From NCBI GenBank assembly GCA_037446495.1, contig JBBIIL010000005.1:1-64000 (forward strand): DNA of 64,000 nucleotides, in the 5' to 3' direction. Numbering within the stretch: position 1 is the first letter of the stretch; every line of letters begins with the position of its first letter. Position numbers and translations under genes: made by a program. The notes beneath the pieces are model-generated. The model was not told the DNA's origin, did no database searches, and was given only the letters and a program-made list of their open reading frames with translations. Below are positions 28,665-37,357 of this stretch, piece by piece. Origin of the DNA: CAIXZV01 sp037446495. Lineage in GTDB: Bacteria > Chloroflexota > Limnocylindria > Limnocylindrales > CSP1-4.

Positions 28665-30706
28665 GGCGCCTGGTCCTCCAGTTCCAGCCACGCGTCCTCC
28701 GCCTCTGCCAGCGCCCGAGACACGTCAGCAAGCTCGCTGGTCACGCGGCGCATCTCGACGAAGTTCGCCGCCACGGACGGCTGACCCATCTGGAGTTCCA
28801 GCTGGCTCTTGCGCAGCCCGAGGCGGGCGAGCTCGCCGTTGAGCGACTCGCTCCGACGACGATACGCGTCCTTCGACAGCTTCGGCTTGGGCGATCTCGC
28901 CGTCCTCGGCTTCCGTTGCGGCGGCGCGGCATCGGCGGACGGCGGATCCCCCGCCTTGGGCCTCGCGGCGGTGCCGTCGCGCGAGCCGGCCGTCGGGGCG
29001 GGCGTTCCGGGTCGGAGGCGGTTCGCGCGGCGCCGGGCCTCGGCCTCGATGGTCCAGCCGTCGCCGACCGCCGCGCGCCAGGCGCGGTACCCGCCGTCGA
29101 ACGGCACGGCCAGCCCGTCGCCCACGACCCACAGCCGTGCGCAGATGGTCTCGAGCAGCCGCCGGTCGTGCGAGACCACGAGAATCGTCGCGTGCGACTC
29201 GACGAGGAACGCCTCGATGGCCTCGCGCGCCGCGATGTCGAGGTGGTTCGTGGGCTCGTCGAGGAGCATCAGGTTCGACGGCATGATCCCGAGGAGCGCG
29301 AGCTCGAGCCGCGAGCGCTCGCCGCCCGAGAGCATACGAACCTCCTTGAACACGTCGTCGCCCCGGAACAGGAACCGCGCGAGGTAGCCGCGCGCCTCGC
29401 CGGGGGTGACCGGGATGGCCTCCATGAGGGCGTCGAGCACGGTGGCGCCGGGGATCGCCGCGTCCCGCAGCTGGGCGAGGTACGCAGGCTGGATCTGGTG
29501 CCCGAACGTGACCGAGCCGTCGAGCGCCGGCAGGTCCCCCGCGATCGTCCGGAGCAGCGTTGTCTTGCCGGCGCCGTTGGGTCCGACGATGCCAATGCGG
29601 TCCCCGCGCTGCGCCGCAAGGAACGGCGCTGTCGCGATCTCGACGGGCTCCGTGGCGTCCTGGCCGTCAGGCTTCACCGCGCCGCGCCCGGGCAGGTAGC
29701 CCACGGCCAGCTCGTCGAGGCGAACGACCAGCTCCCCGCTGCGAACCGGTCCCGCGCCCGCCAGCGCCTGGCCGTGCAGCCTGAGCGCACGACCCGCGCG
29801 GGGCGTCTCGACCGTCTGCTCCTTGAGCCGCTCCAGACGCGCCTCGTGCTCGTGCATCTTGGCGTGCTTGCGCTGGCTGCGGTACTTCTGGACGAGGTCG
29901 ACCTCCTTGGCGACCTGGCTCTGGAGCGTCGCGGCCTCGCGCACGGACCGCTCGTCGCGCTCCAGGCGCTGTCGGTGAAAGCTCCTGTAGTCGCCCCGGA
30001 AGATCGTCAGCTTGCGGTCGCGGAGCTCCCAGATGCGGGTCACGGTGGCGTCGAGGAAGGCGCGGTCGTGCGACGCGACCAGGAGGGCGCCCTGACGGCG
30101 CCGGAGGTGCTCCTCGAGCCACTCGATCGCGCCCACGTCGAGATGGTTCGTGGGCTCGTCGAGGAGCAGCAGATCCGGGTCCGCGATCACCAAGCGCGCG
30201 AGGGCGGCGCGGGTCTGCTGGCCGCCGGACATCGCCGTGGGCGGACGACCCCACTCCTCGCGCGAGAAGCCGAGGCCGGACAGCGCCCCGTCCACGCGCT
30301 GGTCGAGCGTGTACCCGCCGAGGATCTCGAAGCGGTGCTGAAGCTCCTCGTACTCGGTGCCCGCCGCGTGGCCGGCGTGCTCCAGTTCGGCAAGCTCCTC
30401 CGCCATGCGCTCCAGATGCGCGGCACCGTGGCGGACGGCCGCGCGCAGGTCCGGCGCGGCCATGAACGCCTCGTCGAGGTGCGCCTCCTGCGCAAGCAGC
30501 CCGATCGTCAGGCCGCGGCGGCGCGCCACGTGGCCGCGGTCGGCGTCATCCCGCCCCGCGACGATCCGGAGCAGGGTCGTCTTGCCCGCCCCATTGGGCC
30601 CCACTAGGCCGACCCGATCGCCTGGGGCCATGGCGCCCGATACCGCGTCCAGGATGACGAAGGTGCCGATCTCGCGCGTGACCGACTCGAGGCGGACGAG
30701 GCTCAC
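28661..30706 (-). CDS. ABC-F family ATPase (ribosome-associated type)
   Basis: 681 residues with two ABC cassettes and no membrane segments. Cassette 1: Walker A GPNGAGKTTLL, signature MSGGQQTR, Walker B LLLLDEPTNHLD. Cassette 2: GPNGAGKTTLL, LSGGERSRLEL, LMLLDEPTNHLD. Between them is the linker helical hairpin (SQVAKEVDLVQKYRSQRKHA). A charged C-terminal coiled coil (SKDAYRRRSESLNGELARL) follows an Ala/Pro-rich spacer. Such proteins act on the ribosome E site in translation control, repair of stalling, or antibiotic resistance; which applies here is unknown. GTG start overlaps the mutM stop as GTGA. Confidence 0.92.
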   Translation of the reverse strand: MSLVRLESVTREIGTFVILDAVSGAMAPGDRVGLVGPNGAGKTTLLRIVAGRDDADRGHVARRRGLTIGLLAQEAHLDEAFMAAPDLRAAVRHGAAHLERMAEELAELEHAGHAAGTEYEELQHRFEILGGYTLDQRVDGALSGLGFSREEWGRPPTAMSGGQQTRAALARLVIADPDLLLLDEPTNHLDVGAIEWLEEHLRRRQGALLVASHDRAFLDATVTRIWELRDRKLTIFRGDYRSFHRQRLERDERSVREAATLQSQVAKEVDLVQKYRSQRKHAKMHEHEARLERLKEQTVETPRAGRALRLHGQALAGAGPVRSGELVVRLDELAVGYLPGRGAVKPDGQDATEPVEIATAPFLAAQRGDRIGIVGPNGAGKTTLLRTIAGDLPALDGSVTFGHQIQPAYLAQLRDAAIPGATVLDALMEAIPVTPGEARGYLARFLFRGDDVFKEVRMLSGGERSRLELALLGIMPSNLMLLDEPTNHLDIAAREAIEAFLVESHATILVVSHDRRLLETICARLWVVGDGLAVPFDGGYRAWRAAVGDGWTIEAEARRRANRLRPGTPAPTAGSRDGTAARPKAGDPPSADAAPPQRKPRTARSPKPKLSKDAYRRRSESLNGELARLGLRKSQLELQMGQPSVAANFVEMRRVTSELADVSRALAEAEDAWLELEDQAP

Positions 30707-31794
30707 GCGTCGGCCCGCTCGCCGGCGGCCAGCGTCGCGCCCGGGTCGGAGGCCCCGGCCCGCGCCCTAGCCCGTCGCGCCGCCGCGGCCGCCCTTGTCC
30801 GTGCCGCGCCTTCGCGCGCCTTCGCCGCCTCGTCGGCGGTCCGACCCAAGGTGCCCTCGCCGTCGAGGTCAACCCAGCGGCGGCCCTTGCGAGATCCCGC
30901 CGCCCGGCCCGGCCGCGGGGTGCCGGTGGCGAGCAGCTTCGCCGCCCCCGGCCGGTCGCTCGCGGGCAGGCGCTGGCAGAACGAGCAGAAGTGCGTGGCG
31001 CGGATGCCGATGACGATCCGCCTGACCGGCCGGCCGCACCGGCGACAGGGCTGGCCTGTCCGCTGGTACACGTCGAGGCGCTCCTGCATGTCGCCGTCGC
31101 CGTCGGGCGCGGTGTAGTCGTCGATGGAGCTGCCGCGCCGCTCGACGGCCTCGGCGAGGATCCCCACGACGTGGCGGTGCAGCTCGAGCTCGTCGTGCGG
31201 GCGCAGCGTGGCGGCTGACCGAAGCGGGTGCAGCCTCGAGCGCCAGAGGGCCTCGTCCGCGTAGATGTTGCCGACGCCGGCGATGAACTCCTGGTCCACC
31301 AGGAGCGGCTTGAGACGGGCTCGACGCCTGCGGATCCGGCCCCGGAAGACGCGCAGCGTGAAGCGCGGGTCGAGCGGCTCTGGCCCGATGCCCTCGAACG
31401 GGTCGTCGTCCGCGGCGTAGAGGCCCACCCGGCCGAACTTGCGGACGTCGCGGAACCGGACCTCCCGGCCGTCGCCCAGGGTGAGGGCCAGGCGCTCATA
31501 CGGGTCCCGGGGCAGCGTGCCTCTGACCACGAACAGCTGGCCGGTCATCTTGAGGTGGACCGTCAGGAACGTGCCGCCGTCGAGGTCGATGACCAGCTGC
31601 TTGCCGCGCCGGCCGATACGCTCGATCCGACGGCCGGCCACGCCACGCTCGAAGCTCGGCGGGTCGCCGTCGCGCAGCGTCCCCGGCCACGCGACGCGCG
31701 CGCCGGTGATCACCGGGCCAGGCCTGCCGCCTTCGGGCAGCAGGTGGCGCCGGAGGTCGCGCGCGACGGTCTCGACCTCGGGGAGCTCAGGCAT
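30703..31794 (-). CDS. mutM: Formamidopyrimidine-DNA glycosylase with long C-terminal tail
   Basis: Excises 8-oxoguanine and FapyG, with AP-lyase activity. 363 residues. Catalytic N-terminus PELPEVETVARDL (Pro after Met, Glu3 region), TVHLKMTGQLFV, the helix-two-turns-helix DQEFIAGVGNIYADE, and the C4 zinc finger CRRCG...CSFCQR ending near residue 275. A further 88-residue Ala/Arg-rich tail follows, absent from the usual 270-residue enzyme. TATCGT lies 7 bases before the ATG. Neighbours polA and coaE are the classic context. Confidence 0.96.
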   Translation of the reverse strand: MPELPEVETVARDLRRHLLPEGGRPGPVITGARVAWPGTLRDGDPPSFERGVAGRRIERIGRRGKQLVIDLDGGTFLTVHLKMTGQLFVVRGTLPRDPYERLALTLGDGREVRFRDVRKFGRVGLYAADDDPFEGIGPEPLDPRFTLRVFRGRIRRRRARLKPLLVDQEFIAGVGNIYADEALWRSRLHPLRSAATLRPHDELELHRHVVGILAEAVERRGSSIDDYTAPDGDGDMQERLDVYQRTGQPCRRCGRPVRRIVIGIRATHFCSFCQRLPASDRPGAAKLLATGTPRPGRAAGSRKGRRWVDLDGEGTLGRTADEAAKAREGAARTRAAAAARRARARAGASDPGATLAAGERADA

Positions 31795-31801
31795 GCCCGA
31801 G

Positions 31802-31807
31802 ACGATA
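31802..31807 (-). promoter_or_regulatory. mutM -10 TATCGT, leaderless start
   Basis: TATCGT on the minus strand, 7 bases before the ATG. Confidence 0.55.
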
Positions 31808-31972
31808 GGGCACGAGGCGCGACCGCGCGAGCGGGGCAGATCAGAGCCCCAGCGTCACTTGTGCGGGCGTCGAACGATCGCCGATGATGCTGTCGGCCGC
31901 AGCTGCCAGCAGCGTGGAGAGCGTCCAGATCCCGTCAGGCACAGCGGTCGCGTCTTGGGGTCTGTGCCGGTC

Positions 31973-33643
31973 ATGGCCGGCGGGTCGGTCGACTCGACGA
32001 GGAGGTGCCCTGGCGTGCATGCGTGGTGGCGGGACGCCGTCGTCTACCAGGTCTACCCACGCTCCTTCGCCGACGCGGACGGCAATGGCGTCGGCGACCT
32101 GCCGGGCATCACGGGTCGGCTGGGCTACCTCGCCGCGCTCGGCGTGGACGCGATCTGGATCGGTCCGTGCTTCGCCAGCCCACAGGTGGACCACGGGTAC
32201 GACGTGGCCGACTACCGGGCCATCGACCCGCTGTTCGGCACCCTCGAGGACATGGACCAGCTGGTCGCGGCCGCCCACGCGCTGGGCATCCGCGTGACGC
32301 TGGACCTCGTGCCCAACCACACGTCCGACCAGCACGCCTGGTTCCGCGCGGCCGTCGCAGCTGGCATAGGCAGCCCCGAGCGCAAGCGGTACCACTTCCG
32401 CGACGGCCGCGGCGCCAACGGTGACGCCCCGCCGAACAATTGGCACGCGGTCTTCGGCGGGTCCTCCTGGACCCGCGTGTCCGAGCCGGACGGTACGCCA
32501 GGGCAGTGGTACTACCACCTCTTCGCCGCGCAGCAGCCCGACCTCAACTGGTCCAACCCGGACGTGCTGGCCCAGTTCGAGTCGATCCTCCGGTTCTGGC
32601 TGGACCGCGGGATCGACGGCTTCCGGATCGACGTGGCCGACGGGCTGCTCAAGGACCCCGCGTTCCCCGACACGCCAGACGGGTCCGCCATCATCCACAA
32701 GGGGGCCGACTCGCCAGTGCACGACACGTACCGGGCGCTGCGCCGCGTGCTGGATGCGTACCCGGGCGACCGGATGGCGGTGATCGAGACGGGCGCGGAA
32801 GCTGAGACCGTCTCGCTGTTCCTGCGGCCCGACGAGATGCAGCTCGCATTCAACTTCCAGTTCGTCCACGCCGGGTTCGAGGCAGCCGCCTTCCGCGCGG
32901 CGATCGACGCCGCGCTAGCGGCGAACGCCCTCGTCGGGGCGACGGGCACCTGGGTCACCGACAACCATGACACCACGCGATCGGTCACGCGGTACGGGCA
33001 ACTCGGGCGGCTGTCCGGGGCCTATGTGCCGGGCGAGATGCGGATCCGCGGCGCGGGCGACGTAGACGTGGCCGCGGGACGGCGCCGGGCGCGGGCAGTG
33101 GCGCTGCTGCTGCTGGCATTGCCTGGGGCGGCATACCTGTACCAGGGCCAGGAACTGGGCCTGCCGAACGTGGACGACCTGCCCGAGTCGGCGCTGGCGG
33201 ACCCGATCTGGGAGCGGTCGCGCCACACGATCCGCGGCCGCGACGGCTGCCGGGTGCCGATGCCCTGGTCGGGCGACCAGCCGCCCTTCGGGTTCTCGAC
33301 CTCTGCTTCGACCTGGCTCCCGATGCCCGAGGCGTGGGCGGCGTTCACCGTGAAGGCACAGGCGGCCGACGACGCGTCGATGCTGTCGCTCTATCGCACC
33401 GCGCTCCGTCTCCGTCGCGAGCACCGAGCGCTCGGCCGCGGAGAGCTCCGCTGGGGGGAGGGCAGCTCCAAGTCCGTGCTGGCGCTCGACGTCATCAGCC
33501 CGGGCGAGACGGTCCGCGTGGTGGTCAACTTCGGCCGGTCGCCGGTGCTGCTGCCGGGGGGCGCCTGCCTCCTGGCGTCAGCGCCAGTCGAGCATCGGCG
33601 GCTCCCGGCTGAGGCCGCCGCCTGGGTGCGCCTTTCGGGCTGA
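31973..33643 (+). CDS. GH13 alpha-glucosidase / oligosaccharide hydrolase
   Basis: 556-residue glycoside hydrolase family 13 enzyme acting on alpha-glucosides; no signal peptide, so cytoplasmic. Starts WWRDAVVYQVYPRSFAD. Conserved regions: TLDLVPNHTSDQH, GFRIDVADGL (nucleophile Asp), AVIETGAEAE (acid/base Glu), and TDNHDTTR (transition-state Asp). AAYLYQGQELGLPNV is typical of the oligo-1,6-/alpha-1,4-glucosidase subfamilies. The ATG at 31973 is chosen where homology begins. It interrupts an otherwise minus-strand polA-mutM block. No transporter or sugar regulator is adjacent. Exact linkage specificity cannot be read. Confidence 0.9.
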   Translation: MAGGSVDSTRRCPGVHAWWRDAVVYQVYPRSFADADGNGVGDLPGITGRLGYLAALGVDAIWIGPCFASPQVDHGYDVADYRAIDPLFGTLEDMDQLVAAAHALGIRVTLDLVPNHTSDQHAWFRAAVAAGIGSPERKRYHFRDGRGANGDAPPNNWHAVFGGSSWTRVSEPDGTPGQWYYHLFAAQQPDLNWSNPDVLAQFESILRFWLDRGIDGFRIDVADGLLKDPAFPDTPDGSAIIHKGADSPVHDTYRALRRVLDAYPGDRMAVIETGAEAETVSLFLRPDEMQLAFNFQFVHAGFEAAAFRAAIDAALAANALVGATGTWVTDNHDTTRSVTRYGQLGRLSGAYVPGEMRIRGAGDVDVAAGRRRARAVALLLLALPGAAYLYQGQELGLPNVDDLPESALADPIWERSRHTIRGRDGCRVPMPWSGDQPPFGFSTSASTWLPMPEAWAAFTVKAQAADDASMLSLYRTALRLRREHRALGRGELRWGEGSSKSVLALDVISPGETVRVVVNFGRSPVLLPGGACLLASAPVEHRRLPAEAAAWVRLSG

Positions 33644-33710
33644 TCGGCCGCTGGGCTCAACGGCCGCCCTGGGCCGGTCGAGCGGTCGCCCGGGGCCCTG
33701 CGTGGACGCC

Positions 33711-33766
33711 CTCCCGGCGGGAGCCAGGCCGGGGATGCCCGCCCGGCGGGAGCCGGGCCGGCGGGC
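33711..33766. terminator. GC-rich inverted repeats between convergent genes
   Basis: CTCCCG/CGGGAG at 33711-33723, and GCCCGCC (33737-33743) pairing with GGCGGGC (33760-33766), lie between the glucosidase stop and the polA stop. CCCGGCGGGAGCC-like units occur twice. Probable bidirectional terminator. Confidence 0.45.
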
Positions 33767-36703
33767 CTAGGGCGCGCTGAGCCCATCGGGCACCTCGCCC
33801 GCCTCGGCGAGCGCGGCATCGCGGTGCGACACCGGCGTCATGCCCTCCCACGAGTCGCCGGTCTTGACCTCCACCGTGAGGGCCACAGACAACGGCAGCG
33901 CGCCCTCCATCGCCTCGCGCAGGACGGGAACCAGCCGTTCCACCTCGTCGCGCGGCGCCTCGATCAGCAGCTCGTCATGGACCGAGAGCAGCAGCCGTGA
34001 GCGGAAGCCGCCGTCGCGCAGCGCTTGATCCGCGCGGATCATCGCGATCTTCACGATGTCGGCCGCCGTGCCCTGGATGGGCATGTTGATCGCCATCCGC
34101 TCGCCTGCCTGGCGCAGCGCGCCGTTGGACGAGGTGAGCTCCGGGATCCGTCGCCGACGCCCGAGGAGCGTGGACACGTACCCCAGGTCCTTCGCGGTCT
34201 CACGGATGTGGACCATGTACCTGCTGATCCCGTTGTAGGCGTCGAAGTAGCTCTTGATGAAGGCCTGAGCCTCCTCGCGGCTAATACCGGCCCGGGACGA
34301 GAGACCAAAGTCGCTCATGCCGTAGGCGAGGCCGAAGTTGACCATCTTGGCCATCGAGCGCTCGTCCGAGGTGACGTCCGCCGGGTCCTTGTGGAGCACG
34401 CGCGCGGCGGTCTCGCGGTGGATGTCGGCCTCGCGCGCGAACGCGTCGGCAAGGTGCGCGTCGCCGGACACGTGGGCGATCACGCGCAGCTCGATCTGGC
34501 TGTAGTCGGCCGCGACCAGGGTGGTGTCCGGCGAGCCCGCGACGAAGGCGTGCCGGATGCGACGGCCGAGCGGCGTGCGGATGGGAATGTTCTGCAGGTT
34601 CGGGTCGGACGAGGAGAGCCGCCCCGTCGCCGCCACCGCCTGGTTGAACAGCGTGTGGAGCCGCCCGTCCGGGCCGATCAGGTTGGGCAGCGCCTCGACG
34701 TACGTCGAGCGCAGCTTCGTATAGGTGCGCCAGTCCAGCACAGGTGCGATGACCGGGTGGACACCGCGCAGCTCCTCGAGCACCGTGGCGTCGGTCGAGT
34801 AGCCGGTCTTGGTCTTGCGGCCCCTCGGTAGCTGCAGCTCCTCGAACAGGATCTCGCCCAGCTGCTTGGGCGACCCGATGGTGAACTGGTGGCCGACGGC
34901 GGCGTAGATCTCGCCCTCGAGGCGCTCGATCTCAGCGGCGAACTCGCGCTCGAGCCCGGCCAGCGCGTCACGGTCGAGTGCCACGCCGACCGCCTCCATC
35001 CGCGCGAGGATCGGGATCAGCGGCAGCTCGATCTCGGCGAACAGCCGCTCGGCGCCCTCGTCGCGAAGGGCCAGCTCCAGGCTCGGCCGGACCGCTAGAG
35101 CCGCCAGCGCCTCGAGCCCGGCCACCGCGGTGGGCGGCAGGCCTGCGGCGGCCGGGGGCAGGACCAGGTCGAGCCGCTCCGCCACGACGTCGGCGATCTT
35201 CTGCGCCCGGAGGGCGGCATTGACGAGGTACGCGGCGATCTGGGTGTCGAACGCGATGGGCGTCGCGGGCGCGTCGCGGTCGTCGCCGAAGCGGGAGGTC
35301 AGCAGCGGCTTCACCTCGTGACCCGCGAGCGGCACACCAACCGCCTCGACCAGCCGCCGCAGCGCGAGCGACGCCTCGGGGCCGTCCGCGGCGGCCACCC
35401 GCCCGTCATCGCCCGCGACGGCGAGCGAGAGCGGGGTGCCCGCCAGCGGTCGCGGGTCGTCGGTGACGAGCGCGACCCCGACCGCGCTCAGCCCGCGCAG
35501 CCATGGCTCCAGCGCCGCCACCCCATCCTCGCCCACGACGCCGATCCGGCTCGGGTCCACGATGGCCGCCGCGAGAGCGCCGGCGAGGTCCCCCGTGGCG
35601 CTTGCCAGGGCCTCGGCGCGGGCCTCGGCGGCGGGCGACGCGCCGGCGATGCTGCCGTGGGCGCTGCCGGTGGACACCACGTCGAAGTCGAGCGACAGCT
35701 GCAGCGCGCCGGGATCGGCCTGGGCCTGCTGCGCCGACGCGCCCGCGCCGCGCGCGTTGGCGGCCGTGGCCGCCGGGGACCCGGCGCGCGCCTCGCGCAG
35801 GCGGATGAGCGCCTCCTCCGGCCGCTCCCCCACCAGCGGCGGCAGCCGGTCGATGAGCGTGCGGAACTCCAGCTCGCGGAAGAGGCGCACCACGGCCTCC
35901 CGGTCGTAGTCCCCCACCCGACCGCGGTCCGGGTCGAGCACGACGTCCACGTCGCGGACCAGGCGCATCAGCTCCCGGCTCTCGAGGACCGTCTCGCGGT
36001 GGTCGGCGAGCAGCGGCTGGAGCCTCACGGGCGCCACCTGGTCGAGGTTCTCGAACAGGTTGTCCAGCGTCTCCCACGTCGCGATGAGCTTCGCTGCCGT
36101 CTTCTCGCCCACGCCGGGAATGCCCGGGATGTTGTCCGACGGGTCCCCCTTGAGCGCCTTGTAGTCGAGCATCTGCCCCGGCCGCAGCCCCCAGCGGTCC
36201 TCGATCCGAGCGAGGTCGTAGGTGACGCTGTTCGACGCGCCGCCGCGCAGCGAGACCATCAGGCGGGTGTGCTCGTCCACGAGCTGGAGCATGTCCAGGT
36301 CGCCGGTCAGGATCGTCACGTCCATGCCGGCGGCCGCGGCCTGGCCGGTGAGCGTGGCGATGGCGTCGTCGGCCTCGAAGCCCTCGCGCTCGTAGACGGG
36401 GATGCCCAGGGCGCGGACGACGTCGCGGACCTTGGGGATCTGGTCGCGCATGTCGTCGGGCATGCGGGTGCGCGTGGCCTTGTACTCGGCGTAGCGGTCG
36501 TGCCGGAACGTGGGCTTGGGCAGGTCGAAGGCGACGGCCCACAGGTCGGGCTTCGCGTCCTGGATCGCGCGGAGGACGATGTTCGTGAAGCCGAACACCG
36601 CCGTCACGAGCTCGCCCTTCGACGTGGTCAGCGGCTGGTCGATGAGGGCGTAGTAGCCGCGGTAGATCAGGCCGTTGCCGTCGAGCAGCAGGAGGCGGTC
36701 CAT
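33767..36703 (-). CDS. polA: DNA polymerase I
   Basis: Fills repair gaps and removes RNA primers. 978 residues: N-terminal 5' nuclease (LLLLDGNGLIYRGYYAL, VYEREGFEADDAIATL, GIPGVGEKTAAKLI), a central 3'-5' exonuclease-like domain, and a polymerase domain with motif A DYSQIELRVIAHVSGD, motif B KMVNFGLAYGMSDFGL and motif C SVHDELLIEAP. The central domain lacks the DxE of exonuclease motif I (VALVTDDPRPLAG at that place), so proofreading is probably lost, as in many Gram-positive and thermophilic Pol I. The ATG at 36703 starts the nuclease domain; TACACT is 7 bases upstream of it. Confidence 0.97.
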   Translation of the reverse strand: MDRLLLLDGNGLIYRGYYALIDQPLTTSKGELVTAVFGFTNIVLRAIQDAKPDLWAVAFDLPKPTFRHDRYAEYKATRTRMPDDMRDQIPKVRDVVRALGIPVYEREGFEADDAIATLTGQAAAAGMDVTILTGDLDMLQLVDEHTRLMVSLRGGASNSVTYDLARIEDRWGLRPGQMLDYKALKGDPSDNIPGIPGVGEKTAAKLIATWETLDNLFENLDQVAPVRLQPLLADHRETVLESRELMRLVRDVDVVLDPDRGRVGDYDREAVVRLFRELEFRTLIDRLPPLVGERPEEALIRLREARAGSPAATAANARGAGASAQQAQADPGALQLSLDFDVVSTGSAHGSIAGASPAAEARAEALASATGDLAGALAAAIVDPSRIGVVGEDGVAALEPWLRGLSAVGVALVTDDPRPLAGTPLSLAVAGDDGRVAAADGPEASLALRRLVEAVGVPLAGHEVKPLLTSRFGDDRDAPATPIAFDTQIAAYLVNAALRAQKIADVVAERLDLVLPPAAAGLPPTAVAGLEALAALAVRPSLELALRDEGAERLFAEIELPLIPILARMEAVGVALDRDALAGLEREFAAEIERLEGEIYAAVGHQFTIGSPKQLGEILFEELQLPRGRKTKTGYSTDATVLEELRGVHPVIAPVLDWRTYTKLRSTYVEALPNLIGPDGRLHTLFNQAVAATGRLSSSDPNLQNIPIRTPLGRRIRHAFVAGSPDTTLVAADYSQIELRVIAHVSGDAHLADAFAREADIHRETAARVLHKDPADVTSDERSMAKMVNFGLAYGMSDFGLSSRAGISREEAQAFIKSYFDAYNGISRYMVHIRETAKDLGYVSTLLGRRRRIPELTSSNGALRQAGERMAINMPIQGTAADIVKIAMIRADQALRDGGFRSRLLLSVHDELLIEAPRDEVERLVPVLREAMEGALPLSVALTVEVKTGDSWEGMTPVSHRDAALAEAGEVPDGLSAP

Positions 36704-36710
36704 CGCGCTG

Positions 36711-36716
36711 AGTGTA
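36711..36716 (-). promoter_or_regulatory. polA -10 TACACT, leaderless start
   Basis: TACACT on the minus strand, 7 bases before the ATG at 36703. Confidence 0.6.
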
Positions 36717-36848
36717 CGCGGCGGGGTGACGGCGAGGCCGGCGGGGTTCCGGTGCCTCCGCCGAGCTCGCCCAGGGGATGCCCGCGCTCCCCCTGGGGAT
36801 GCCCTCCGTTGGGCCGGACCGCGTCGAGACGTGCCGCCCCCAGCCGCG

Positions 36849-37001
36849 TGGTGCTCCTGGTGCACCAAATCCGCCCGCCGCGGCCCACGGATGCCGCTAT
36901 CGGTGCATGTGGTGCACCAACTTCAGCCGTTGGTGCCTCCGGCGCACCAACTTGGTCTTCTGGCGCCGGTTCGGCCGCGATTTGGTGCATGTGCTGCACC
37001 A
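36849..37001. repeat. Four phased inverted repeats, TTGGTGC-N7-GCACCAA
   Basis: Arms at 36849-36854/36862-36868, 36902-36906/36914-36920, 36930-36936/36944-36950 and 36982-36988/36996-37001, each with a 7-base spacer. Centres are 52, 30 and 52 bases apart. Sites 2 and 4 also match each other in 17 of 18 bases. They lie 146-298 bases upstream of polA and 357-509 upstream of pfkA. They could be a multi-site operator or four RNA hairpins with 7-base loops. Confidence 0.8.
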
Positions 37002-37300
37002 GGCCCGAAGCTCCGCGAAGCCGCCCCTCCGACGCATCGGGCGACGCCACGAACCACGGCCCGCCGCCGCCGCTCACCTCCACGACGAGCGCCCCGATAC
37101 GGCCCCCGGGCCTGCCGAGGAGACGCGGGCCCAATCCCGAGCAGCTCCGGCACGCGCTCGAGGGCCCGCCCGGCATCGGGCACCGCGGCCCGGCCCGTCT
37201 CGTCGGCAAGGGGCTCGTCGAGGTCGGGCAGCACGAAGGCGAGGCGGATGCCGAGCCGCACGCGGACCGAAGAGACGGCGGGCGCGACCGGGTGGAGCGT
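36985..37300 (-). pseudogene. Coding-like remnant between pfkA and polA
   Basis: About 44 codons with over 90% G/C third positions (VRLGIRLAFVLPDLDEPLAD through RVPELLGIG) continue after a one-base frame change near 37125 as RIGALVVEVSGGGGPWFVAS then DASEGRLRGA. The coding signal fades at the inverted repeats. No start codon fits. I recognise no family. Read as a decayed or frameshifted gene, or a sequencing error in a short real one. Confidence 0.35.
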
Positions 37301-37345
37301 CGTCGGACCGGCCCCAACGAGCGTCGACGGCGCGCATCCGCCGCG

Positions 37346-37351
37346 TACGAT
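37346..37351 (+). promoter_or_regulatory. pfkA -10 TACGAT, leaderless start
   Basis: TACGAT with a 6-base spacer to the ATG at 37358; the same hexamer serves tRNA-Leu. Confidence 0.6.
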
Positions 37352-37357
37352 GTGCGC

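Noticed and set aside
36849..37001. CRISPR array
   Set aside because: Units are short inverted repeats with unequal spacing and no cas genes; not a CRISPR pattern.
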